NCBI GenBank assembly: GCA_913020295.1
Contig: CAJWAA010000007.1
Span: 1-64,000, forward strand
Reading direction: 5' to 3'
DNA length: 64,000 bases
From: an uncultured Flavobacteriaceae bacterium
GTDB taxonomy: Bacteria; Bacteroidota; Bacteroidia; Flavobacteriales; Flavobacteriaceae
Part shown: positions 36,431 to 45,302 of the stretch, in pieces
Layout: every line of letters starts with the position of its first letter
Numbering within the stretch: position 1 is the stretch's first letter
The notes under the pieces: generated by a model
What the model saw: the letters and a program-made list of their open reading frames with translations, nothing else
Databases searched by the model: none
Told to the model about the DNA's origin: nothing
Program-made: the position numbers and the translations under genes

Positions 36431-37449
36431 GACTTTGATAATTCTGAATAATCCCCAATAGAGACAAACTTGAATGTTCCGTCGTATTTTACATAATTAC
36501 CAATCATCGCTCCTTCGAGCTGGGCATTCTGGATAATCGAATGTTTTTGTACCAAACTCTTGGTGATCACACTGTTTTCAATTTGGGTACCCTCGCCTAT
36601 AGCAGTATGAGGACCCACCTTGGTATTTTTTAATACCACTCCAGGCCCAATGTAACAGGGTGGGATGATCTGACTGTTCTCTGTAACAACATCCTCTGCA
36701 ATAAGTTCTTTTCCCTCCTCCTCAAGTATATTGAGCATTTTGGTGTTGGTTTGAAGGGTGATTTTAGGGTTTCCACAGTCCATCCACTCTTTGACAGTAC
36801 CAGGGGTAAATATTGCTCCTTTTTCCATCATGGCTAATATGCCTTCATTTAAAAGAAACTCCTCGCCATGGGCTCTTGCTTGTGTCATTTTCTTTTCCAA
36901 TTCAGCTTTTATGGTTTCTCCCTCTTTGAAATAATAAATACCTATCACCGCCAAGTCAGATACAAACTCTTGTGGCTTTTCAACCAACGCAGTTATGTTA
37001 TTGTCTTCACTCAATTTTACCACGCCATAGGATTTGGGATTTTCTACTTTCTTGACCCATATCATTCCGTCTACTGTTGGATCAAGAGACAAATCAGTGC
37101 GAATTAGAGTATCGGCATAAGCAACAATAACGGGGCCAGATAGCGAATCAGCGGCACACATCACAGCATGGCCGGTGCCTAAGGGTTCTAATTGACGGTA
37201 AATACTGGCTTTGGCACCCAGTTCTTGAGCTACTTTCGTTAATTCTTCCTCTATATAGGGGGGGAAAAAAGCTGGATCTCCCAGTATGTATGCAACCTCC
37301 TCTATTGATTGGTCAACAACTCGTGCAATTTCGTTAACCAATTGTTCAACAATGGGTGATCCAGCAACGGGCAACATGGGCTTTGGAATCGTAATACTGT
37401 GTGGTCTTAACCTTGATCCTCTGCCAGCCATAGGTACAATAATTTTCAA
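36427..37449 (-). CDS. Sugar-phosphate nucleotidyltransferase with left-handed beta-helix tail
   Basis: 340 residues. The nucleotidyltransferase signature MAGRGSRLRPHSITIPKPML (7-26) is followed by GTGHAVMCA and VAYADTLI with the metal Asp, and MDCGNP near residue 220. The C-terminus has hexapeptide-like repeats (ENSQIIPPCYIGPGVV, IGEGTQIENSVI). It joins a hexose-1-phosphate to a nucleotide to make an activated sugar for envelope glycans. Glucose-1-P thymidylyl/uridylyl or mannose-1-P guanylyl activity cannot be decided. It is second in the dut operon, ahead of DUF4292. Confidence 0.85.
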   Translation of the reverse strand: MKIIVPMAGRGSRLRPHSITIPKPMLPVAGSPIVEQLVNEIARVVDQSIEEVAYILGDPAFFPPYIEEELTKVAQELGAKASIYRQLEPLGTGHAVMCAADSLSGPVIVAYADTLIRTDLSLDPTVDGMIWVKKVENPKSYGVVKLSEDNNITALVEKPQEFVSDLAVIGIYYFKEGETIKAELEKKMTQARAHGEEFLLNEGILAMMEKGAIFTPGTVKEWMDCGNPKITLQTNTKMLNILEEEGKELIAEDVVTENSQIIPPCYIGPGVVLKNTKVGPHTAIGEGTQIENSVITKSLVQKHSIIQNAQLEGAMIGNYVKYDGTFKFVSIGDYSELSKS

Positions 37450-37485
37450 TTTATTATATATTAAGTTTTAAATTAAAGCTTTAAA

Positions 37486-37923
37486 CTATTTTTTTCCAGT
37501 ACTTCCAAACCCCCCGCTTCCTCTTTCAGATTCGGGTAAGGCCTCCACGATTTGCCACTCAACCTTAGCGAATTGCGCAATGACCAATTGTGCAATTCTA
37601 TCCTGTGGAGCAATGATAAAATCTTCTAGTGAGAGATTTACTATAATGACTCCTATATCTCCGCGATAATCAGCATCTATGGTTCCAGGAGAGTTGAGAA
37701 CACTTATACCGTGTTTGGCAGCTAGTCCACTGCGTGGTCGTACTTGTGCTTCATATCCCTCCGGAAGAGCAATGGACAATCCTGTGGGGATGATTTTTCG
37801 CTCCAAAGTTTTTAAGGTTATGGGTACTTCGATGTGGGCCCGCAAATCCATTCCGGCTGAGAGACTTGTGGCATATTGAGGCAATTCACCCTTACCAGAA
37901 AATAGAACTGGAATTTCAACCAT
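37486..37923 (-). CDS. dut: dUTP diphosphatase
   Basis: 145 residues from [10 protein letters not shown]; an ATG three codons earlier (37932) is an equal alternative. The five dUTPase motifs are recognisable: AGMDLRA (1), [11 protein letters not shown] (2), [14 protein letters not shown] (3), QDRIAQLVI (4) and the C-terminal [10 protein letters not shown] (5). It hydrolyses dUTP to dUMP, keeping uracil out of DNA and feeding dTMP synthesis. First gene of an operon continuing into the nucleotidyltransferase, DUF4292 and envC genes. Confidence 0.96.
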   Translation of the reverse strand: MVEIPVLFSGKGELPQYATSLSAGMDLRAHIEVPITLKTLERKIIPTGLSIALPEGYEAQVRPRSGLAAKHGISVLNSPGTIDADYRGDIGVIIVNLSLEDFIIAPQDRIAQLVIAQFAKVEWQIVEALPESERGSGGFGSTGKK

Positions 37924-38080
37924 ATTTATCATTTATGTAAAAATACAAAAAGCGTCTTGAACTCTCTGACTCTCTTCTCCTAGATAATTTATTGAATGAA
38001 AATTAATTTTTTACTTAGAACGGTTTCAATTATGTCAATAGGATAAATAATTCTTGATGATATCTCTAAATTGATGTTTT

Positions 38081-39160
38081 TCAATCAAGCATTTCAAGAA
38101 TTTGCTCTTTGGTAATCCGGACAAAGGCGTTTTGAGTATAGTTGTCTTTTTCGAAAACAATGCCTAAGTCATAGTTTTCAAGTAAGGTAAGCGTCGAATA
38201 GGCAGATGGACCCTTATATATAATTTTCATTTTGGACCAACTTTCTCCATTGTCTGTACTCATCTTGAGGGTAAGGTTTTTCCTAATTGTTTTGTGATTT
38301 GCATTGACAAATAATATAGTTTTTTTTGAGGGGGTAAAAGGAATAATTGAAGCATTGCAACTGGGATCAACCAGGCTGTAATCCGGCCGAGAAACCCAGT
38401 TTTTTCCCTCATCTGTAGAGGTGTAGATCTGCCGGTATCCTTTGCCATTAAGTCTGCAGTTGACCATCCAACTGCCATCACTGAGTTCAACGACTTTTGA
38501 TTCGTCTGCAGGAATCAATGGGGTTTCAATTAACTGCCAACTGTAACCGTGATCTTCACTTTTGAATAAGTGAAGGCCATGGTCTAGATTGACAAGAGTG
38601 TGTAGAAGTGTTCCTTTTCCGGTTTGAATACCTCTACCAGAGGTTATAAACTTAAAATCTTTGTGCCATTCTGGTTTGGAGATTTGAGTGGTGATATCTA
38701 CTGGATTAGACCAGGTTTTTCCATTGTCTTGACTTTTGATATACTTCAAATAGTAGATTTGACTCTCGCGGTCGAGATCCATATAATTAAATAGCAGAAA
38801 GATGGTATTGGTGACCCGGTCAACGATCATGGAGGGATCAGAGGCCGATTGCCCTTGAGGGTAATCTACCACCCTTTGGATGGGGGTCCAACTTTTACCA
38901 TTGTCAGCGCTTCTTCTGATGACCAAATTGATATTTTTGTTGTCTCGTAAATCGACACATGAAGAAACTCTTTCGTCAATAGCGGTGATAAGGTCTCCAT
39001 TGGGTGCCGTAACAATTGAGGGGATTCTATAGCATGCAATGCCTTGCTTTTGCGGAAAAAGATCTATAAAATCAAATTCCTGAGCGGGGCTTAGTCCACT
39101 GGAAATCAGGGTGATGGTTAAAGCCAGTCTAATTTTAAGTGCTGAATTTAAGTGTTTCAT
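38081..39160 (-). CDS. nanH: Secreted exo-alpha-sialidase, GH33 family
   Basis: 359 residues with a signal peptide (about 1-26, SSGLSPAQE). Five Asp boxes are present: SADNGKSW, SQDNGKTW, SEDHGYSW, STDEGKNW and STDNGESW. The GH33 catalytic set can be placed: arginine triad Arg45 in YRIPSI, Arg236 in NCRLNG and Arg293 in KTIRKNL; acid/base Asp70 or Asp73 in VDLRD; Glu220 in DESKVVEL; and the nucleophile Tyr321 in AYSTLTLL. It should release terminal sialic acid (or a related nonulosonic acid) from glycoconjugates. It stands alone between dut and the ATP synthase genes, with no sialic-acid catabolic genes nearby. Confidence 0.85.
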   Translation of the reverse strand: MKHLNSALKIRLALTITLISSGLSPAQEFDFIDLFPQKQGIACYRIPSIVTAPNGDLITAIDERVSSCVDLRDNKNINLVIRRSADNGKSWTPIQRVVDYPQGQSASDPSMIVDRVTNTIFLLFNYMDLDRESQIYYLKYIKSQDNGKTWSNPVDITTQISKPEWHKDFKFITSGRGIQTGKGTLLHTLVNLDHGLHLFKSEDHGYSWQLIETPLIPADESKVVELSDGSWMVNCRLNGKGYRQIYTSTDEGKNWVSRPDYSLVDPSCNASIIPFTPSKKTILFVNANHKTIRKNLTLKMSTDNGESWSKMKIIYKGPSAYSTLTLLENYDLGIVFEKDNYTQNAFVRITKEQILEMLD

Positions 39161-39362
39161 ATACCATGGTAAAAGATAAAGAAGAGCGGATTTTCCTCTG
39201 ACCGCTATTAGTTGGTAATAATTACTGATGTGAGGGGCTAATCAATATAGGGTCATTCCTGGCACTTTAGGATTTATGTCCTGCTAAAAGTAGTAAAAAT
39301 TTGAATTTATGAGATAAAATCCATTTTAGTTAATAAAATGAAAGGATGCCGATGATGTTTTG

Positions 39363-40226
39363 CTAGTTATTCAAAGCCTCTGCACCACCGACAATTTCGA
39401 GGATCTCATTTGTGATGGCTGCTTGTCGTGCTTTGTTATAGGTGAGTTTGAGTTGATCCCTTAGTTCTGTAGCATTGTCGGTAGCCTTGTGCATGGCGGT
39501 CATACGGGCACCGTGTTCACTGGCAAAGGAATCTCTTACGGATTTAAAAAACTGCATTTTAAGGGACTTGGGCAATAGTTCATTTATGATGGCAGATTGA
39601 GAAGGTTCATAGATATAATCAGGTGTATAGGATTGTGTGATGTCTTTCTCAGCCACTATTGGGAGGAATTGTTCTGTGGTAACCATTTGTGTCGCCGCAT
39701 TTTTAAACTGGTTGTACACCAACAATACTTTATCGTAATGTCCTTCGGCAAAAGCATCCATAGCCAAAAGTGCCACATCAGCAACATTGCCAAAGCTGAG
39801 GTTGTCATAAATGGCATCGTGACGGCTTTTGATGGGGAGGGTTTTCGAAAGAATGTCTGTTCCTTTTTTGCCAATTCCCATGATCTCGATGGTTTTACCA
39901 GCGTAATCTTCCTTGGACAATCTAAGGGTCTCCTTAATTATATTGGCATTGAAGGCTCCACAGAGCCCTCTGTTGGAAGTAATGGAAATGATAAGGATTT
40001 TTTCCTCGGCACGTTTTGCGGTAAAGGGGTTTTGTCCATCCCCATCTAGGCTTCCACTAAGGTTTTGAATGAGTTCGGTCAGCTTATTGGCATAGGGCCG
40101 CATAGCGGTAATGGCGTCTTGTGCTTTCTTCAACTTTGCCGCCGATACCATTTTCATGGCGCTTGTGATTTGCATGGTCGAAGAGACCGAGGCAATACGA
40201 TTCCGTATTTCTTTAAGGTTGGCCAT
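39363..40226 (-). CDS. atpG: ATP synthase F1 subunit gamma
   Basis: 287 residues. The N-terminal coiled coil starts MANLKEIRNRIASVSSTMQITSAMKMVSAAKLKKAQ (shown for orientation, split at about residue 20), and the C-terminal helix contains ARMTAMHKATDNATEL near residue 245, as in all gamma subunits. It is the rotor shaft that couples the c-ring to catalysis. Last gene of the atp cluster, starting at the base next to the atpA stop codon. Confidence 0.97.
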   Translation of the reverse strand: MANLKEIRNRIASVSSTMQITSAMKMVSAAKLKKAQDAITAMRPYANKLTELIQNLSGSLDGDGQNPFTAKRAEEKILIISITSNRGLCGAFNANIIKETLRLSKEDYAGKTIEIMGIGKKGTDILSKTLPIKSRHDAIYDNLSFGNVADVALLAMDAFAEGHYDKVLLVYNQFKNAATQMVTTEQFLPIVAEKDITQSYTPDYIYEPSQSAIINELLPKSLKMQFFKSVRDSFASEHGARMTAMHKATDNATELRDQLKLTYNKARQAAITNEILEIVGGAEALNN

Positions 40227-41804
40227 CTATTCAAACGCTTTAGAGGTCTCTTGGCTTACAGTATTAAGGGTGTCGAGTACGTTGTCGGTCAACTTTCCAG
40301 CTTTTAACTCTGCCATGTCTTTTTTGTGTTTCTTTTTGAGTGTGGTTAAAAACGCAGTTTCAAATTCTTTGACTCTTTCGACAGGAACATTTCTCAAGAG
40401 GTTTTTTGACCCGGCATAAATTATGGCCACTTGCTCTTCAACGGTATAGGGGTCGTTTTGTGCCTGCTTGAGTATTTCCACGTTTCTTCTTCCTTTTTCA
40501 ATGACATTTAGTGTGGCGGCGTCAAGATCGGAACCGAATTTCGCAAAGGCTTCCAGCTCACGGAACTGGGCTTGGTCAAGCTTTAATGTCCCAGCGACTT
40601 TTTTCATGGACTTGATCTGTGCCGATCCTCCTACTCTGGAAACAGAGATCCCTACGTTGATCGCAGGGCGAACCCCGGAATTAAAGAGGTCGGATTCTAA
40701 AAATATCTGACCATCGGTAATAGATATTACGTTGGTAGGAATATAAGCGGAAACATCTCCCGATTGGGTTTCAATAATGGGTAGCGCAGTGAGTGATCCA
40801 CCCCCTTTTACTTTGTCTTTTAGGGATTCAGGCAGGTCATTCATGCCCTTGGCGATATAATCATCGGCGATCACCTTTGCGGCACGCTCGAGCAATCTGG
40901 AATGAAGGTAGAATACGTCACCCGGATAGGCTTCACGGCCAGGAGGACGACGAAGTAAAAGGGAGACCTCTCGATAAGCTACCGCTTGTTTTGACAAGTC
41001 ATCATAGATTATCAATGCAGGACGACCGGTGTCTCTAAAGTACTCTCCAATAGCAGCTCCTGCAAAAGGGGCATATACTTGCATGGGAGCTGGGTCGGAA
41101 GCATTGGCGGCTACGATGGTGGTGTAGTCTAAGGCGCCTTTGTCTTCCAATGTTTTTGCGATTCCGGCTACTGTAGAGGCTTTTTGCCCTACAGCAACGT
41201 AAATACAATAAACCGGTTCGCCGGCATCATAAAATTCTTTTTGGTTGAGAATGGTATCAATACAAACCGTGGTTTTACCCGTTTGACGGTCACCAATAAC
41301 CAATTCTCTTTGCCCCCTTCCAACGGGAATCATGGCATCGATAGATTTAATACCGGTTTGTAAGGGCTCGTTCACGGGTTGTCTGAAGATTACTCCAGGA
41401 GCTTTTCTTTCCAAAGGCATCAGAAAGGTTTCTCCTTCGATGGGTCCTTTACCATCAATGGGATTTCCCAAAGTATCTACCACACGTCCGACAATACCCT
41501 CCCCCACGTCGATGGAAGCAATTTTTTTGGTACGCTTAACGGTGTTTCCCTCTTTGATCTCTTTTGAAGGGCCTAATAATACCACCCCAACATTGTCTTC
41601 TTCAAGGTTCAAGACCATTCCATCAATTCCATTTTCGAAGGTCACCAACTCGCCATATTCGGCATGTGTAAGGCCGTATACTCTGGCAATCCCGTCTCCT
41701 ACTTCGAGTACGGTTCCCACTTCGTCTAAGGAAGCGGTGGCCTCAAATCCTGCCAATTGATTTTTTAAAATTGCTGAAACTTCAGCGGGCTTAACGTCTG
41801 CCAT
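40227..41804 (-). CDS. atpA: ATP synthase F1 subunit alpha
   Basis: 525 residues with the Walker A motif [10 protein letters not shown] (171-180), and [20 protein letters not shown] and [20 protein letters not shown] typical for alpha. It binds nucleotide non-catalytically and alternates with beta in the F1 head. The catalytic beta subunit gene (atpD) is not adjacent. Flanked by atpH (18 bases) and atpG (0 bases) on the same strand. Confidence 0.98.
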   Translation of the reverse strand: MADVKPAEVSAILKNQLAGFEATASLDEVGTVLEVGDGIARVYGLTHAEYGELVTFENGIDGMVLNLEEDNVGVVLLGPSKEIKEGNTVKRTKKIASIDVGEGIVGRVVDTLGNPIDGKGPIEGETFLMPLERKAPGVIFRQPVNEPLQTGIKSIDAMIPVGRGQRELVIGDRQTGKTTVCIDTILNQKEFYDAGEPVYCIYVAVGQKASTVAGIAKTLEDKGALDYTTIVAANASDPAPMQVYAPFAGAAIGEYFRDTGRPALIIYDDLSKQAVAYREVSLLLRRPPGREAYPGDVFYLHSRLLERAAKVIADDYIAKGMNDLPESLKDKVKGGGSLTALPIIETQSGDVSAYIPTNVISITDGQIFLESDLFNSGVRPAINVGISVSRVGGSAQIKSMKKVAGTLKLDQAQFRELEAFAKFGSDLDAATLNVIEKGRRNVEILKQAQNDPYTVEEQVAIIYAGSKNLLRNVPVERVKEFETAFLTTLKKKHKKDMAELKAGKLTDNVLDTLNTVSQETSKAFE

Positions 41805-41822
41805 ATTCTTTATTTTTCAGTA

Positions 41823-42359
41823 TTAGGATGTAATCAATTCTCTTTTTAACGCCTCTAAGCGGTCTGCTATGCTGGCGTTGTATTGTAAATCTCCAACTCT
41901 AAGAATGAATCCTCCTTTGATGGTAGGATCAACGATGTTTTTGAGTTGTATTTTTAGGGGGTTCAAAGTGACTGCTTTTTTTAGCAATTCCTTTTCTAGG
42001 TCTGCCGTTAAAGGAGCTGCAGAGGTTACAGTAGCGACCACTTTCCCATGATGAGTGTCGAACAGTTGGATGTAATGTTGGGCAGCTCCCCAAAGAATTC
42101 CTTCCCGACCATTTTGAGAAAGTAGGTCAAAAAGGCTTTTGAGCATTTTGGATGGCTTAGGAAAGATTTCATCAATGATTTTTCTTTTTTGCGAACCGGG
42201 CAAAACAGGGCTGTTCAACGCAACCTCCAAATCTGGACTGCTTTCCATTACAGAAAGGATATTTTCCATTTCTTGAAAAACAGATTTTTCCTTTTGGTTT
42301 TCAATGGCGAATTCCAAAAGTGCTTTGGCGTATCGGATCGAAACTCTCCCTGCTTTCAT
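41823..42359 (-). CDS. atpH: ATP synthase F1 subunit delta (OSCP)
   Basis: 178 residues. It begins VSIRYAKALLEFAIENQ, the standard N-terminal helix, and ends with a KGGFILRVGDLQYNASIADRLEALK-type segment (split here at about residue 150-175), conserved in OSCP/delta. It links the peripheral stalk to the top of F1. Seven bases follow the atpF stop. Confidence 0.95.
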   Translation of the reverse strand: MKAGRVSIRYAKALLEFAIENQKEKSVFQEMENILSVMESSPDLEVALNSPVLPGSQKRKIIDEIFPKPSKMLKSLFDLLSQNGREGILWGAAQHYIQLFDTHHGKVVATVTSAAPLTADLEKELLKKAVTLNPLKIQLKNIVDPTIKGGFILRVGDLQYNASIADRLEALKRELITS

Positions 42360-42366
42360 AGTCTAA

Positions 42367-42864
42367 TTATAAGGAGGCGTCTTTGATGAGTTGGTTGACG
42401 AGTTTGTACTGCTTGTCCTTACTGTCAAGTTCCGAGTCAATCACCTTTTCGGCTATGTCCAAAGAAATTTGTGCCACTTGATTTTTGAGTTCATTGAGTG
42501 CGGCACGTTTTTCATTTTGAATGGATTCTTGTGCCTGAGCGATAATCTTGTCGGCTTCCGCTTTGGCCTCGGTTTTGGCTTGGGCAACAATCTCGGCACC
42601 ACTTGAGCGGGCTTCCTTCAAAAGAGCCTCTCGTTCGGCTCGAGCTTCTTTCAAGACTTTTTGATTGTCTTCTTGGATGGATGCCATTTCCTTTTTGGCT
42701 TCCTCAGCCGCATTCATGGCGTCTTTTATGGAAGTCTCTCTTTCATTGAGTGAATCCAAAATAGGCTTCCAAGCAAACTTTCTAAGAAGCAAGACCAGCC
42801 CGATGAATATGAACAACTGCCAAAAAAACAGACCAAATGAAAATTCATTGATTAATTTTTCCAT
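42367..42864 (-). CDS. atpF: ATP synthase F0 subunit b
   Basis: 165 residues: one N-terminal membrane helix (FGLFFWQLFIFIGLVLLLRKF, about 10-30, listed in part) and a long charged coiled coil rich in Ala, Glu and Lys. It forms the peripheral stalk together with delta. Only one b gene is present, so a homodimer is expected. Confidence 0.95.
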   Translation of the reverse strand: MEKLINEFSFGLFFWQLFIFIGLVLLLRKFAWKPILDSLNERETSIKDAMNAAEEAKKEMASIQEDNQKVLKEARAEREALLKEARSSGAEIVAQAKTEAKAEADKIIAQAQESIQNEKRAALNELKNQVAQISLDIAEKVIDSELDSKDKQYKLVNQLIKDASL

Positions 42865-42910
42865 ACTTAAACGTTTTTAACCCTATTGATCGGGTTTATA
42901 AACAAAGGTT

Positions 42911-43108
<198 letters not shown>

Positions 43109-43135
43109 TTATTGATTAGAATTATACATATTATT

Positions 43136-44236
43136 TTAATGATCGATGTTTTCATCGTGTTCTTCAACAGCAAAGCCAAAATACAAAGCCGATAAAACGG
43201 TAAAAATATAGGCTTGTAAAAGGGCTACTAATATTTCGATGATGGAAATGGAAAAAGCCAAAATAAAAGACAGGCTGGATCCAATCCAGTTTTTAAATAT
43301 AAAAATAAGGGCGATCAAACTCATCAATACGATGTGACCTGCCGAAATGTTAGCATACAAACGGATCATCAATGAGAAGGGTTTGATGATCAACCCTAAA
43401 AGTTCAATGGGTGCCAAAATGATTTTCATGGGCCATGGTACTCCCGGCATCCAAAAAATATGCTTCCAATAATATTTCTTTCCGACCAAAGTTGTGATCA
43501 CAAAGGTGATAAGTGCCAAACAAAAGGTGATGGCTATGTTCCCGGTCACATTAATCCCCAGGGGAGTTAATCCCAAAAGGTTTAAAAACCAGATGAAGAA
43601 AAAGAGGGTCAACAAATAGCCCATGAACCTCCTGTGATGTTTTTCACCTATATTGGGGATGGCAATTTCGTCCCTTACATAAAGGACTATGGGTTCAAAA
43701 AACCGCCCTACCCCTTTTGCGATCATACCATTCTTTTTATAAGATTGTGCCAAGCCTCTAAACAGGACAAACATTAACAATGCAGTAAATAAGATGGAGA
43801 TTACATTTTTGGTAATCGAAAAATCAATGGGCATAGCATTGGTTGGGTGGTGATGTTCGTCATATGTTATAGTCCCTTGGGCATCGGTTCTGTATATTTT
43901 GCCGTGGTAGAGTTTATAGTGATTGTCGCCAGAACTAACAACATTTTTTCCGTGCTTAAGTTTGGAAGAGGAAAACACCTTCAGTCCATCATCCCACAAG
44001 ATGACCGGCAACGGCATACCAATATTTACTTTTTCGTTGGTAGTTTTATCTTTGTAGGAAAGAAGGTTGAAGTCATGGGAGTCCTGCAAGTGATGAAGAA
44101 TGTATGCCTTTATTTCAGACTTGAGCTCTCCAGTTTGCTCGACTTCTTTTTTAGATTCTTTTGCGCTTAGGTTACTGAATGAAGTCAGTATAATAGTATA
44201 AAAAAAAAGGTGAATTCCTCTCGGCATAATAACCAA
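43136..44236 (-). CDS. atpB: ATP synthase F0 subunit a
   Basis: 366 residues. A signal-like N-terminus (IHLFFYTIILTSFSNLSA) and a large periplasmic insert (about 25-135) precede the membrane core; this extended form is usual for Bacteroidota. The essential Arg is in SLMIRLYANISAGH (about residue 300). It forms the half-channels next to the c-ring. A TAnnTTTG box lies 23 bases upstream, so the F-type genes can be transcribed from here as well as from further upstream. Confidence 0.95.
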   Translation of the reverse strand: MVIMPRGIHLFFYTIILTSFSNLSAKESKKEVEQTGELKSEIKAYILHHLQDSHDFNLLSYKDKTTNEKVNIGMPLPVILWDDGLKVFSSSKLKHGKNVVSSGDNHYKLYHGKIYRTDAQGTITYDEHHHPTNAMPIDFSITKNVISILFTALLMFVLFRGLAQSYKKNGMIAKGVGRFFEPIVLYVRDEIAIPNIGEKHHRRFMGYLLTLFFFIWFLNLLGLTPLGINVTGNIAITFCLALITFVITTLVGKKYYWKHIFWMPGVPWPMKIILAPIELLGLIIKPFSLMIRLYANISAGHIVLMSLIALIFIFKNWIGSSLSFILAFSISIIEILVALLQAYIFTVLSALYFGFAVEEHDENIDH

Positions 44237-44259
44237 TAAACTAATGGTTTAATTTGGTG

Positions 44260-44267
44260 CAAATGTA
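44260..44267 (-). promoter_or_regulatory. Candidate -7 box (TACATTTG) upstream of atpB
   Basis: Exact TAnnTTTG match on the reverse strand, 23 bases before the atpB ATG, in the only sizeable gap (92 bases) of the atp cluster. No clear TTG at -33. Confidence 0.5.
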
Positions 44268-44328
44268 AGTTATTCGACCCTTAAATAAAATACTTTTTAA
44301 GATATATTTTTTTGGTTTGGGTAAAAGA

Positions 44329-44715
44329 TCAATTCTTCCGATTTAAAATTTTAATCAATTCATGGATCTCAAGGGTGAGGGCGGCAACATATGGAATGAA
44401 AAAACTTAAAAATTCCTGAGCTCGTGACAAGCCAATGCGTTGAAAACTTGGGTAGATCAATGTGAAAAAAAGCAAAAACTTCAGTCCAGTGGTCAGCAAA
44501 AAAACCCATCCTAAAATAGTGGGGTTGTATTTTGACACAAAAAGAAGCAATAAGAAAAAAGCCAAAGTGATTAGGGTGTTAAAAAGATAACAAACCTTTA
44601 AAATGTTGCCTTGAACTAATAATCCCAATCGGTCTGCTACTAAAGTATGAAGCAAAAACAAGCAAATGATCAATAAAAGAAGCCTTGAGCAAAATCTTAG
44701 TAGTAATGCAATCAC
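44329..44715 (-). CDS. DUF6168-like small integral membrane protein
   Basis: 128 residues from a GTG start, with four hydrophobic segments (about 8-28, 40-62, 66-85, 100-118) and a basic C-terminus (ILNRKN). Proteins of this kind lie between AtpZ/AtpI and AtpB in flavobacteria and resemble the DUF6168 family. Position suggests a part in ATP synthase assembly, like AtpI, but no functional motif is present. It follows the atpZ stop by four bases. Confidence 0.6.
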   Translation of the reverse strand: MIALLLRFCSRLLLLIICLFLLHTLVADRLGLLVQGNILKVCYLFNTLITLAFFLLLLFVSKYNPTILGWVFLLTTGLKFLLFFTLIYPSFQRIGLSRAQEFLSFFIPYVAALTLEIHELIKILNRKN

Positions 44716-44719
44716 AGAA

Positions 44720-44920
44720 TCAACCTCTATTGCCCTGCTTTATTATGACTAGCAATACCAAAATAAGTCCTATGGAGGAGGTGACCAGGGTTGGCCAGTT
44801 ATAAGTAATTTCCCATTTTTCTTGTATCCAACCTCCTAAAAAAACCGTTAAGTACATTACTATACCAATTTGAAAAGCAAGTCCAGAAAAGACCAGCCAA
44901 TTTTTAGGCTGTTTTTTCAT
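44720..44920 (-). CDS. atpZ: AtpZ/AtpI family protein
   Basis: 66 residues from MKKQPKNWLVFSGLAFQ; an ATG three codons earlier (44929) is possible, and both lie inside the end of the bactofilin gene. Two membrane helices (FSGLAFQIGIVMYLTVFLG and the helix after NWPTLV) separated by GWIQEKW match AtpZ/AtpI. Such proteins help insert c subunits or transport magnesium/calcium next to the ATP synthase. Gene overlap implies translational coupling. Confidence 0.85.
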   Translation of the reverse strand: MKKQPKNWLVFSGLAFQIGIVMYLTVFLGGWIQEKWEITYNWPTLVTSSIGLILVLLVIIKQGNRG

Positions 44921-45302
44921 GGGTGTCATCGGTTTTTTTTACCACCTTAAAGTCTGCTTGATCTGACTCTTTATTCATAGAGCAATTAGCATTGAAAGTG
45001 GCCCCGGACTCTACTATCAGTTTTCCAATCGAAACATCTCCTTCAATAACACTTGATGATCTTAAACTAAGGGTGTTGGATACGAATAAGTTTCCGTTTA
45101 TATTTCCTTCGACATCAGCATTAGAACAACTCACTGTTCCTATGATACTACCCTCTTTTCCTACTACGACTTTACCATCGGTTTTAATGGATCCCTCGAG
45201 AGTACCATCAATTCTAAAATCTCCATCAGACAGAATTTCTCCTTTTACTTTAGTAGTACTCTCTATGCGACTGTAATGTCCGTTAATCTCACTGTTTTTC
45301 AT
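44904..45302 (-). CDS. Bactofilin (polymer-forming cytoskeletal protein)
   Basis: 132 residues. A short N-terminal tail is followed by a beta-helix of repeated strands (VKGEILSDGDFRIDGTLEGS, VVVGKEGSIIGTVSCSNADV, LSLRSSSVIEGDVSIGKLIV). The opening STTKVKGEI-DFRIDG pattern is the bactofilin hallmark. Bactofilins form non-nucleotide filaments that position wall or motility machinery. Its start overlaps the sprE stop by 14 bases and its end overlaps atpZ, which places it in the sprE transcript. Confidence 0.9.
   Translation of the reverse strand: MKNSEINGHYSRIESTTKVKGEILSDGDFRIDGTLEGSIKTDGKVVVGKEGSIIGTVSCSNADVEGNINGNLFVSNTLSLRSSSVIEGDVSIGKLIVESGATFNANCSMNKESDQADFKVVKKTDDTHEKTA

Noticed and set aside
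39322-39340. CATTTTA/TAAAATG hairpin after atpG, considered as terminator
   Set aside because: AT-only 7-bp stem without a good T-run; too weak to call.
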